From Defluviitaleaceae bacterium (GTDB taxonomy: Bacteria > Bacillota > Clostridia > Lachnospirales > UBA5962), in the NCBI GenBank assembly GCA_009779915.1, contig WRBA01000003.1, positions 1 to 64,000 on the forward strand: DNA of 64,000 nt. Reading direction: 5' to 3'. Both the position numbers and the translations under genes were made by a program. This document shows, in pieces, positions 19,709 through 30,195 of this stretch (the stretch's first letter is position 1; each line of letters begins with the position of its first letter). The notes under the pieces were generated by a model that saw only the letters and a program-made list of their open reading frames with translations, was not told the DNA's origin and did no database searches.

Positions 19709-20401
19709 ATGGATAAAATATTTGAAGAACACGGAATTTTAATAAATCGGGAAAGCGCAGTACAGCTTGAATTTTATATGGACTTACTCCTTTCATGGAA
19801 TGAAAAAATGAATCTTACAACAATTACAAATAGGGAAGAAATTGTAGTAAAGCATTTTCTTGACAGTTTGATGCTTTTAAAATTTGAGGAAATTAAGGGG
19901 CAAAGTCTTATAGATATTGGTACGGGAGCGGGCTTTCCCGGTCTTGTTTTAAAGATTGCGGAAAATTCTCTTAATACAACTCTTATGGACTCTCTCAGTA
20001 AGCGGCTTGTATTTTTAAATGAGGTTATTTCCAAATTAGGGCTTGAAAATATAAAACTAAACCACTCACGTGCCGAGGATTTGGCTCATGACTTTGATTT
20101 GAGAGAAAGCTTTGATATAGCCGCCTCTCGGGCGGTGGCCAAAGTCAATACCCTTTGTGAATATGCTTTGCCTTATGTGAAAATTGGTGGAATATTTGTA
20201 GCATATAAAGGACCGGAATATAGTGAGGAGCTTAAAGAAGCAGCGTCTGCTATAGAAACCCTTGGGGGGGAATTAGAAAGAGTAGAGGAGTTTAAGATAA
20301 AAGAACATTCCCGCTCATTAATATTCATACGCAAATTATCGCAAACACCTCCCAATTATCCGCGAAAATCTAATACAATAGCCAAAAAGCCTATCATTTG
20401 A
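19709..20401 (+). CDS. rsmG: 16S rRNA (guanine-N7) methyltransferase RsmG
   Basis: 230 residues. Methylates G527-type guanine in 16S rRNA. SAM-binding motif I is SLIDIGTGAGFPGLVLKI, and ASRAVAKVNTLCEYALPYVK with GGIFVAYKGP are family motifs. The stop codon lies inside the stem of the following terminator. Located upstream of noc as in Bacillus. Confidence 0.95.
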   Translation: MDKIFEEHGILINRESAVQLEFYMDLLLSWNEKMNLTTITNREEIVVKHFLDSLMLLKFEEIKGQSLIDIGTGAGFPGLVLKIAENSLNTTLMDSLSKRLVFLNEVISKLGLENIKLNHSRAEDLAHDFDLRESFDIAASRAVAKVNTLCEYALPYVKIGGIFVAYKGPEYSEELKEAASAIETLGGELERVEEFKIKEHSRSLIFIRKLSQTPPNYPRKSNTIAKKPII

Positions 20402-20412
20402 TAGGCTTTTTT
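20384..20412 (+). terminator. rsmG terminator overlapping the stop codon
   Basis: AAAAAGCCTATCA pairs with TGATAGGCTTTTT (13 bp, 2-base loop) and ends in T6. The TGA at 20399-20401 is part of the stem. Confidence 0.85.
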
Positions 20413-20524
20413 GTAGGATTTTAGACTAAACCAAATATTCCAACAATTCGGACAAGAAATAAATATATGGAAAAAAATGGTAATATAGGGAAACAAAAGA
20501 TAAAATCGTAAAAGAGGTGTTTTT

Positions 20525-21361
20525 ATGAGTGTAATCCCTATATCAGCAAGAGCTTATGACCAGATACATTATCTTCCTATTGAACTGATTAGAAAAAACT
20601 CCCATCAACCCCGTAAGAGCTTTGATGAACAAGCCCTTTTTGAGCTTGCCGAAAGCATAAAAGAATATGGGGTAATACAGCCTATTACAGTCAGGTCCAA
20701 AGATGGGTATTTCTATGAGTTAATAGCGGGAGAGCGGCGGCTAAAGGCAGCAAGGATAGCGGGGCTTTCCAAAATTCCCGCTATAATTAATGATATGATT
20801 GATAAAGATTCAGCCTTAATTGCCCTAATAGAAAATCTCCAAAGAGAAGATTTAAACTTTGTAGAAGAGGCAGAAAGCTTTATAAGGCTTATGGACGAGT
20901 TTGGTTTTACCCAAGAAGCGTTGGCTAAGCGGATTGGTAAAAGCCAATCCTCTGTGGCAAATAAAATAAGGATATTAAAACTTCCATATCCTGTACTTAA
21001 AGGGATTGTAGATAATAATCTTACAGAACGCCACGGGCGCGCCCTTTTATCACTGCCTGGAGAAGAGCTGCAAAATGCGGCACTTGAGCGAATTGTAAAG
21101 GAAAGCTTAACAGTTAAAAAAACGGAAGAACTTGTAACAAAACTCCTAAATCCAGCGGAAGACAAGAAAAACCCTAAGAAAAACTTAAAATTTAAAATAA
21201 GAGATATGAGGATATTTATAAATACCCTAAAGCAAAGCATAAGTTTAATGGAGCGTGCCGGATTCCATGCTGATTTTGAAATGGAAGATAATAACAACGG
21301 TGAATACGAGTTTAGGATAAGCTTAAAACCGGGCAATGAAGGAAACGAGCAAGGATATTAA
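20525..21361 (+). CDS. noc: Nucleoid occlusion protein Noc (ParB family)
   Basis: 278 residues. A CTP-dependent ParB-type DNA clamp. The ParB N-domain (residues 14-110) has GERR (69-72) and ENLQRE (103-108), both involved in CTP binding. A helix-turn-helix lies at 128-152. The C-terminal RDMRIFINTLKQSISLMERAG matches Noc better than Spo0J. In Noc of Bacillus an N-terminal amphipathic helix binds the membrane; here the protein begins only about 13 residues before the ParB domain and no such helix is visible. There is no ParA next to it. Noc is favoured over ParB by position (after rsmG) and by its C-terminus. Confidence 0.85.
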   Translation: MSVIPISARAYDQIHYLPIELIRKNSHQPRKSFDEQALFELAESIKEYGVIQPITVRSKDGYFYELIAGERRLKAARIAGLSKIPAIINDMIDKDSALIALIENLQREDLNFVEEAESFIRLMDEFGFTQEALAKRIGKSQSSVANKIRILKLPYPVLKGIVDNNLTERHGRALLSLPGEELQNAALERIVKESLTVKKTEELVTKLLNPAEDKKNPKKNLKFKIRDMRIFINTLKQSISLMERAGFHADFEMEDNNNGEYEFRISLKPGNEGNEQGY

Positions 21362-21365
21362 AAAC

Positions 21366-21405
21366 ACCGCAGGTGAAGATATAACTTCTACCTGCGGTTT
21401 TATTT
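21366..21405. terminator. Bidirectional terminator between noc and the foldase gene
   Basis: ACCGCAGGTGAAG pairs with CTTC-ACCTGCGGT around a small loop, with T-rich sequence on the right and A-rich on the left. It serves two convergent genes. Confidence 0.8.
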
Positions 21406-21424
21406 TAAAGCTTATAAATTAAAC

Positions 21425-22570
21425 CTATCTTCCTTGCCTTGCATAAACATCATATCCAATACTGTTAAATAAAGTTTCATTTATTACCCAATCGTCAAAC
21501 TGGAGTCCTTCTACAAAGGGTTCCATTTCAGCTACGAACAGACCATGCCGCACAATAGCATCTAAAGCTGGCAAATGGGCAGGAGGGTGACCGGGTAAAG
21601 TTTCAACCGGAAGCATACGAAGTTCAAGCATATCCTCAAAGGTATCACGGCTTACAAGGTTCATAATATGGAGACCCCACTCAGTTTCCACGATACCAAG
21701 ATCGCCTACTTCGGCATCAATTGCCCATGCCATAAACTCAGGCACAAATGGAGCATTTATTGATATATAATACTGACCTTCATCATCAACTGACCCTGGA
21801 TCCTCGGAATACTGGGTAACAAGGGAGGCAAAGCTTTCGCCGGCTTCTATTCTTGCTAATATATCTTCGGCAAGGACTTGGATTTCTTCCCTGTTAGCTG
21901 CTGTATCCTCTGCTTCGTCATCAAAAGTTACAAGAATGTGAGCAACTGTCATTCCGCGTAAGTTTTCAATCATTTCAAAGTTTTCAGAATCATTGTAAAA
22001 AGCACGTAAATCAGCTTCTGTGATTTCTAAGCTGTCATGGACACTACGCTGGAAATTGTCGGATGTAAGGAGCATTCTAAAAACTTCAACCATTTCCTGA
22101 GGAGTAATATAATACATCTCATAAAACATACGCTCCCCTGTTCTTTCAGGTGAAGCAAGGAACATTACAGCCTCTTGAACACTTTCATTAATCATGTTAA
22201 GTTCGTCAGGGTCATAAGTATAGCCCCTTTCTCTGGCAAGACCATACAATGCAACCGTCCACTTAACCTGCTCCAATGCAACGTCTTTTACATCTTCAAA
22301 AATACTGCGACCGGAGCCTTCTTCCATTTCCAGAGACCAGTACTCTTCATAAAAGCTATCAGAGGTAAAGCCCATTTCATGTAACATCTCTTCAGTATCT
22401 GCTCTAATATTGCCTAAAAAATATAGATAGTCCCGAAGGAGTATTTCAAGATTTCCACTTTCGCTTGTAGCCAATACTAAGCTGCCTGAGCCCATACTAG
22501 GCTGCGTATTGCAAGCTGCAAGGCTTACGACCAGAACGAGACATAAAATAATGTAAATAATTTTTTTCAT
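21425..22570 (-). CDS. PpiC-type peptidyl-prolyl isomerase lipoprotein (PrsA/SurA-like)
   Basis: 381 residues. A lipoprotein signal peptide ends in the lipobox LAAC, so it is anchored outside the membrane. A helical N-terminal chaperone part (about 40-200) precedes one parvulin domain (about 205-315) with VAHILVTFDD, SFASLVTQYSEDPGS and GLHIMNLVSR. It probably folds secreted or surface proteins, fitting a cell that exports large S-layer proteins. SD GGAGAG; sigma-A promoter at 22608-22636. Confidence 0.88.
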   Translation of the reverse strand: MKKIIYIILCLVLVVSLAACNTQPSMGSGSLVLATSESGNLEILLRDYLYFLGNIRADTEEMLHEMGFTSDSFYEEYWSLEMEEGSGRSIFEDVKDVALEQVKWTVALYGLARERGYTYDPDELNMINESVQEAVMFLASPERTGERMFYEMYYITPQEMVEVFRMLLTSDNFQRSVHDSLEITEADLRAFYNDSENFEMIENLRGMTVAHILVTFDDEAEDTAANREEIQVLAEDILARIEAGESFASLVTQYSEDPGSVDDEGQYYISINAPFVPEFMAWAIDAEVGDLGIVETEWGLHIMNLVSRDTFEDMLELRMLPVETLPGHPPAHLPALDAIVRHGLFVAEMEPFVEGLQFDDWVINETLFNSIGYDVYARQGR

Positions 22571-22607
22571 AATGCTCTCCTTTAGTTTTGAAAATGCTTA
22601 CGTTGGA

Positions 22608-22636
22608 ATTATACATAAGACGACAGCTTTTTTCAA
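22608..22636 (-). promoter_or_regulatory. Promoter of the foldase gene
   Basis: Minus strand TTGAAA (22631-22636), 17 bases, TATAAT (22608-22613). Confidence 0.8.
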
Positions 22637-22716
22637 GCTAAATAGTAAAATATTCTAAATTTTAATTAAATGTTCACATAGATTTTGATTTCAAATAAAT
22701 TAGCTATAAAAAGCCG

Positions 22717-22745
22717 TTGACAATATAAGCCCATTGTTATAGAAT
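22717..22745 (+). promoter_or_regulatory. tRNA-Ser promoter
   Basis: TTGACA (22717-22722), 17 bases, TAGAAT (22740-22745), ending 12 bases before the tRNA 5' end. Confidence 0.85.
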
Positions 22746-22757
22746 ATAAAAGCTCAT

Positions 22758-22846
22758 GGAGAAGTACCCAAGTGGTTGAAGGGGCTCGCCTGGAAAGCGG
22801 GTAGGCGGTTAATAGCTGCGCGGGGGTTCAAATCCCCCCTTCTCCG
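22758..22846 (+). tRNA. tRNA-Ser (anticodon GGA)
   Basis: 89 bases. The acceptor GGAGAAG pairs with CTTCTCC (22839-22845), discriminator G. The anticodon loop CTGGAAA gives GGA (22792-22794). There is a long variable arm, as in class II serine tRNAs, and the T arm reads GGGGGTTCAAATCCCCC. CCA is not encoded. Confidence 0.96.
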
Positions 22847-22920
22847 GTAAAGGGAACTAATACGAACCCCATCAGATGGTTCTTTGTCGGTGAGGCGTTC
22901 GCTGTGGTGTTCCCATTGGA

Positions 22921-22956
22921 ACAGCTTGGTGGTTTGTAGACCGCCAAGCTGTTTTT
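22921..22956 (+). terminator. tRNA-Ser terminator
   Basis: A 13-bp stem ACAGCTTGGTGGT/ACCGCCAAGCTGT (one G-T pair) followed by TTTTTG. Confidence 0.85.
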
Positions 22957-23030
22957 GTTGCATTGAGATTGTCTCTTTCCTATACTAAAATATTTTTGTT
23001 TGATTCTGACTATGGTACGGCGGTGAATAC

Positions 23031-24932
23031 ATGAAAATTTTTGAAAACAGGGAGGATAGTCTTGCAATACAAAACCCTGAACTTTCTAAACAGTGGCATC
23101 CTATTGATAATGGCAACCTAACTCCAAATGATGTATCGGTAGGCTCATCCAAAAAAGTATGGTGGGTGTGTGATAAAGGACATAAGTGGGATGCGGCGGT
23201 TAGACATAGAGTCAATGGTAGCGGGTGTCCCTATTGTTCTGGCAGACGTGTGCAGGAACATAATTCATTGCAAGCCTTAAACCCCGAACTTGCTAGGCAA
23301 TGGCATCCCGTTAATAATGGAAATCTGACACCTGATAATGTTACCACGGGTTCAAAGCAGAAAGTGTATTGGTTATGTGAAAAAGGACATGAGTGGGAAG
23401 CTACAATTCAGAGCAGAGCAAAATATGGTAATGGTTGCCCTTTTTGCGTTGGCAGACGTGTATGTTCAGATAATTCACTGCAAGCCCTAAACCCAGAGTT
23501 AGCAATGCAATGGCATCCAACTAAAAACGGGGCTATATCACCAAATGATGTTACGGTAAGCTCTAACAGAAAAGTTTGGTGGCACTGTACACAAGGACAT
23601 GAGTGGGAGTCAGTTATTTATAGTCGAAATAGAAGTCTTAGTTGCCCAATATGCACACAAGGTAGACAGTCGTCATTCCCAGAACAGGCACTTTATTTTT
23701 ACTTCAAAAATGTCTTTAATGATACGGAGAGCCGCTATAAATACAAAGATAAGTGGGAGATTGATATATTTATCCCTAGCTTAAATATGGGAATTGAGTA
23801 CGATGGTGTCTATTACCACAAAAATAAAGAAACTCGTGATTTAAAAAAAGAAAAATATATTACAGCTGAAGGAGTATACCTACTAAGAGTAAAAGAAACA
23901 GAGGATAAAACAAAAGAGTACACTATGGTGGAAAATGTAATTTATTGCAATGAAAGCCCTTCTGACCCTCAGCTTAACAAAATCATTAAAATGTGTTTCT
24001 GCTATACTCATAAAAATATTTCGGATGCATTTCATATTGCTAATGTTGATGTTAGTCGAGATAGGGCATTGATATATGATTTGTACATAAAATCTGAGGA
24101 GACATATAGTCTGTCGCTGAAACGCCCTAAACTCGCAAATCAATGGCATCCAATTCGCAATTTAGGAATGAAACCTAGCATGATAAAAGCTGGCTCGAAA
24201 AAAAAAGTTTGGTGGCAATGTGAAAAGGGACATGAATGGGAAGAAACGGTTTCTAATCGAGTAGCTAATCGTAATTGTCCCTACTGTTCAGGAAGACGAG
24301 CATATTTGGATAATTGTTTGCAAACTATAAACCCTAGATTATCCAGTCAATGGCATCCCGCAAATAATGGAAGCCTCGCTCCAGATAATGTTACACCAAG
24401 CTCAAACAAAAAAGTCTGGTGGCAATGTGAAAAGGGGCATGAATGGCAAGAATCTATTGCAAATAGGACGAAAGGTAGTGGCTGTCCATTTTGTGCAGGG
24501 AAACGTGCGAGTATTGAAAATTGTTTGCAAACTCTTAATCCTAATCTGGCAAAAGAATGGCATCCAATCAAAAATGAAACCCTAACAACATATGATGTTA
24601 CTGTGGGCTCTGGCAAAAAAGTTTGGTGGCAGTGTGAAAAGGGACATGAATGGGAAGCTATTGTAAATAGTAGAACAAAAGGCAATGGCTGTCCATTTTG
24701 TTCGGGTTGGCGTGCTTGTGATGATAATTCATTGCAAGCCCTAAACCCAAGACTGTCAAAGGAGTGGCATCCTGTGAAAAATGGCGAACTAACTCCTAGC
24801 AATGTAACGATAGGTTCTAGTAGAAAAGTTTGGTGGCAATGCGAAAAAGGGCATGAATGGGAAGCTACTATAAAAAGCAGATCTAACGGTAGCGGTTGCC
24901 CCGATTGTTATAAAATGAAATACAAAAAATGA
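23031..24932 (+). CDS. Zinc-ribbon repeat protein with embedded Vsr/DUF559-like nuclease domain
   Basis: 633 residues. Seven treble-clef/zinc-ribbon modules of about 65 residues (starting near 12, 80, 150, 365, 430, 499 and 567). Each has W-H-P, a CxxxH in CEKGHEW and a CPxC pair. Between modules 3 and 4 (about 214-325) lies a PD-(D/E)XK-type domain: E218, D245 in WEIDIFIPS, and GIEYDGVYYH with E256, D258 and H263, resembling Vsr/DUF559 endonucleases. The modules match the probable zinc-ribbon family (DUF4379). It lies just after a tRNA-Ser and before a repeat element, in DNA with no tie to its neighbours, so recent acquisition is likely. The SD is poor. Role unknown; DNA binding and cutting is inferred. 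Confidence 0.8.
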   Translation: MKIFENREDSLAIQNPELSKQWHPIDNGNLTPNDVSVGSSKKVWWVCDKGHKWDAAVRHRVNGSGCPYCSGRRVQEHNSLQALNPELARQWHPVNNGNLTPDNVTTGSKQKVYWLCEKGHEWEATIQSRAKYGNGCPFCVGRRVCSDNSLQALNPELAMQWHPTKNGAISPNDVTVSSNRKVWWHCTQGHEWESVIYSRNRSLSCPICTQGRQSSFPEQALYFYFKNVFNDTESRYKYKDKWEIDIFIPSLNMGIEYDGVYYHKNKETRDLKKEKYITAEGVYLLRVKETEDKTKEYTMVENVIYCNESPSDPQLNKIIKMCFCYTHKNISDAFHIANVDVSRDRALIYDLYIKSEETYSLSLKRPKLANQWHPIRNLGMKPSMIKAGSKKKVWWQCEKGHEWEETVSNRVANRNCPYCSGRRAYLDNCLQTINPRLSSQWHPANNGSLAPDNVTPSSNKKVWWQCEKGHEWQESIANRTKGSGCPFCAGKRASIENCLQTLNPNLAKEWHPIKNETLTTYDVTVGSGKKVWWQCEKGHEWEAIVNSRTKGNGCPFCSGWRACDDNSLQALNPRLSKEWHPVKNGELTPSNVTIGSSRKVWWQCEKGHEWEATIKSRSNGSGCPDCYKMKYKK

Positions 24933-24939
24933 GTACATT

Positions 24940-25127
24940 CATGTCGCGAGCAGTGCATGGTTGACTCCACGTCCCCCACGCTCGTTCGCTGGAAGCTGCC
25001 CAGACCCGGTAATCGACGCCCGCAAGCCTTGCGAAGCAAGGACTTGCAGGCGATTCATTCCAACCGTAAGCTCATTAAAGTCTGTCGACTTGCTCGACAG
25101 ACTCAAGCTGACAAAACCATGTCAGCC
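24940..25127 (-). repeat. Tag-and-hairpin element, copy R3
   Basis: Read on the minus strand: hairpin GCTGACA/TGTCAGC (25107-25126), 10-bp perfect hairpin AGTCTGTCGA/TCGACAGACT (25079-25103), tag GAGCTTACGGTTG (25061-25073), then GAATGAATCGCCTGCAAG and TTGCTTCGCAA, matching R1 (44-71) closely. The same order of parts occurs in R2. The remaining part to about 24940 is GC-rich with weaker pairing. Confidence 0.65.
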
Positions 25128-25132
25128 TTTTT
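25107..25132 (+). terminator. Terminator-like hairpin within R3
   Basis: GCTGACA/TGTCAGC stem, loop AAACCA-type, then CTTTTTG on the plus strand. Confidence 0.7.
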
Positions 25133-25144
25133 GTATTAAAAATT

Positions 25145-25966
25145 CTAAAAAGCAAATTCCAATATAACCAAACTTATTGCCATAACAGCCATTCCGGCAA
25201 AGAGCCATTTCATTACTAGATGGTGTTTGCCGTATTTTTGAGCTGTGGGCAATAATTGATGAATAGCTACAAATACCATTATACCGCCTACGGCAGCGAA
25301 GATAATTCCAAATATGCCTTCGATATCGTCAAAAATATTTCGCAGCAGAAGCCATGCTATTAAGGCGCCTAACGGCTCTGTCAGCCCGGCTATTAGTGAA
25401 ACTAAGAAGGCTTTTACTTTACTGCCTGTTGCGTGATAAATAGGGGCTGCCATTGCGATACCTTCCGGAATATTGTGGATTATAATAGCGATGGCAATAG
25501 CTATACCCATAGCAGGATCATGCAATGCTGCCATAAAAGTGATTAACCCTTCAGGGAAATTATGTATAGCCACAGCAATAGTTGATGAAATCCCTGTGCG
25601 CTTCAGTTCCCTTTTTTCTTTAAGAGAAGATTGTTCATGCTTGGGGATAGATTCCAGCAATTCTTCAACTTCTTCGTCATGGGGAATAAACCTGTCTATA
25701 ACCGCCATAATGGCGATGCCCGCAAAGAAGGATACCGTTAAAATCAAATACCCCATTTCATCGCCGTAAGCATATTCTAATGATTCAAATGCTTCTAAAA
25801 ATATTTCAGCAAAAGAGATATAAATCATTACACCGGCGGAAAAGCTAAGGCAGATAGATAGAAATTTTTTATTTGTGACTTTAGAGAACAATACTACAAG
25901 ACCGCCGAGTCCTGTAGCCAATCCTGCAATTAAAGTCAGTAAGAATGCAAATAATACATCATTCAT
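25145..25966 (-). CDS. ZIP family divalent metal transporter (ZupT-like)
   Basis: 273 residues, about eight membrane segments. The metal-binding helices show HNFPEGLITFMAAL and HNIPEGIAMAAPIY, the hallmark pair of ZIP transporters, and a His/Glu-rich cytosolic loop (IPHDEEVEELLESIPKHEQS). It imports zinc or other divalent metal. GGAGG SD. Its neighbours are iron and peroxide genes, but it has its own start about 100 bp from bfr. Confidence 0.92.
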   Translation of the reverse strand: MNDVLFAFLLTLIAGLATGLGGLVVLFSKVTNKKFLSICLSFSAGVMIYISFAEIFLEAFESLEYAYGDEMGYLILTVSFFAGIAIMAVIDRFIPHDEEVEELLESIPKHEQSSLKEKRELKRTGISSTIAVAIHNFPEGLITFMAALHDPAMGIAIAIAIIIHNIPEGIAMAAPIYHATGSKVKAFLVSLIAGLTEPLGALIAWLLLRNIFDDIEGIFGIIFAAVGGIMVFVAIHQLLPTAQKYGKHHLVMKWLFAGMAVMAISLVILEFAF

Positions 25967-26069
25967 AATATGCCTCCGTTGAGGCTTTATTTATAATCAA
26001 ACAACCCAAATAAACCCAAATTTAGCGTTTGGCTTTTCAGTTTACTTAACTATAAAGCCCCCTCTTTAG

Positions 26070-26537
26070 TTATTTAGTCTGTGTTGTAAGGAAGATAGGC
26101 AATGTCATTTGTTCAATTTGATCTCCAAGCTCTTCGATTTCGTCCATATGGGCATCTTCGTCAGCTAAGATTGCCGCAAGAATATCTCTTGTAGCATGAT
26201 CCCTAACTTCTTCGGCAAGGACAATTGCATCGTTGTAGGCTTTAATGGCCCCTTCTTCCGCTAAGCGGTCATTTTCCACTTGGTCAGGGATTTTTGCTCC
26301 AATGTTGACTTTATTTAAAACCCCTACAATAGGATCTCCTTCCAGAAAAAGAATCCTTCCGATTAATTTTTCGGCATGTCTCATTTCATCAATTGCTCTC
26401 ATTTTAAACTTGTCGTGGAGTTTTGCATAACCCCAGTCTTCACACATTTCAGCATGAACAATGTACTGGTTAATGGCGGTTAATTCATCAGCAAGTAAAG
26501 CATTTAATGTATCAATCAATTTAGTATTACCCTTCAT
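26070..26537 (-). CDS. bfr: Bacterioferritin
   Basis: 155 residues, a four-helix bundle. All ferroxidase ligands are at canonical positions: E18, Y25, E51, H54, E94, E127 and H130; M52 is the expected haem ligand. It stores iron and consumes peroxide. It lies 93 bp downstream of katG on the same strand, so it may belong to the same peroxide-defence transcript. SD AAGGGG. Confidence 0.95.
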   Translation of the reverse strand: MKGNTKLIDTLNALLADELTAINQYIVHAEMCEDWGYAKLHDKFKMRAIDEMRHAEKLIGRILFLEGDPIVGVLNKVNIGAKIPDQVENDRLAEEGAIKAYNDAIVLAEEVRDHATRDILAAILADEDAHMDEIEELGDQIEQMTLPIFLTTQTK

Positions 26538-26630
26538 TAATAAAACCCCTTTTCTTAAGATATAGTGAATAATAGCTTGCGCTTAGGGCTAGGGGTCGTT
26601 CAAGGTTCGACTCTCCCAGCCCTATAATAT

Positions 26631-29239
<2,609 letters not shown>

Positions 29240-29268
29240 ATCCTTATTGACGATAAAAGCTTGTTGGT

Positions 29269-29297
29269 ATAATGACACAATAAGAAAAATATGTCAA
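29269..29297 (-). promoter_or_regulatory. perR-katG promoter
   Basis: Minus strand TTGACA (29292-29297), 17 bases, CATTAT (29269-29274). The flanks are AT-rich; no clean PerR box is obvious to me. Confidence 0.7.
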
Positions 29298-29407
29298 GTA
29301 TTTTTTTCAAAAAAAGTAAATATTTACCTTTATATCTGTGCATAATAGAATAAAGTAGCTGCCAAAAGAAACAACAGCTACTTTAATATATAGAAAATCA
29401 ACCTAAA

Positions 29408-29824
29408 TTAGCCTATTTTTTTGCTATCAATCTGAGGTCTTAAAAAATGTTCTAAATTAACGCCAAAGAAATTTGATAATTGGCATAATTTGTTAAGGGT
29501 GACATTTCTATCACCGCGCTCAATTAAGCCAAGATATGCCGCTGATATATCCAGCTCTCTTGAAAGTTCTTCAATTGTTATTGAATGATTGTTACGCATA
29601 TTTCTTATGTTTTTACCAATAAGTACTTTGTCAATCTTCAAAGGCAGCCGGGTTTCATCGCTTATGCTATCAAAAAACTTGTTATTTTCAGATATGAACA
29701 TAACAAGTTCATCCTCTGACAGACCATCTGTTTCTCCTGTTAAAAGCTCGGCATTCTTCAAAATATGAGCAGCCCTTTTCATTGTTACAAATAAATCAAT
29801 GTACATACTTTTGTAACTTGCCAT
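29408..29824 (-). CDS. XRE-family transcriptional regulator
   Basis: 138 residues. A C-terminal Cro/C1 helix-turn-helix (about 75-130; NIRNMRNNHSITIEELSREL then SAAYLGLIERGDRNVTLNKL) is preceded by an uncharacterised helical N-terminus. Start 29824 is chosen because GGAGG lies 8 bases upstream; the earlier in-frame ATG lacks an SD. It is divergent from the SLH protein gene, which it might regulate (inference from position only). Confidence 0.85.
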   Translation of the reverse strand: MASYKSMYIDLFVTMKRAAHILKNAELLTGETDGLSEDELVMFISENNKFFDSISDETRLPLKIDKVLIGKNIRNMRNNHSITIEELSRELDISAAYLGLIERGDRNVTLNKLCQLSNFFGVNLEHFLRPQIDSKKIG

Positions 29825-30195
29825 ATTAATATCCTCCTTTGTAGAACATGCCGTATACTGGCGATTTAGTAAATGTGTTGACGTGAACTTATCGTGCATT
29901 TAAACTCATATTAACTTACGAACAACAAAAAGTCAATGCACAATAAAGAAATTTTTGTATTTTTAGCAAATATTATGTAAATAATGCAAAAAAATGTAGC
30001 AAAAGCTCGAATTTTGTGTTATAATGTGCAAGTACATAGAAGGGCAATACAAGCAAAGCCTTTCTACAGGCGGGTTTAACGCGATTTTTTTAAAAAAGTC
30101 GAATTTAAACCACGCTTATCATATAATGTATAAGCGAAAATATTTTTCCAACTAAAGATTAAACTTTATAAGGAATGATATGGGAGGTATTTAAC
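29825..30195. other. Intergenic region between regulator and SLH gene
   Basis: AT-rich and divergent. A TATAAT at about 30021 with a weak -35 (TAGCAA, 17 bases upstream) may drive the SLH gene with a leader of about 170 bases. The leader holds AAAAAAGTCG/CGATTTTTTT-like pairing near 30079-30103. No gene seen. Confidence 0.4.

Noticed and set aside
20525-21361. parAB-parS partition locus
   Set aside because: No ParA gene follows, and no TGTTTCACGTGAAACA-like site was seen in the window.
23031-24932. Regularly spaced repeats that could suggest a CRISPR array
   Set aside because: They are coding zinc-ribbon modules of about 200 bp, not short direct repeats with unique spacers.
26586-26626. tRNA-like 3' end (GGTTCGACTC with flanking AGGGCT/AGCCCT)
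   Set aside because: The T-stem does not pair and no D or anticodon arm is present. It fits better as a hairpin or a TATAGTGAA-type repeat end (26561).
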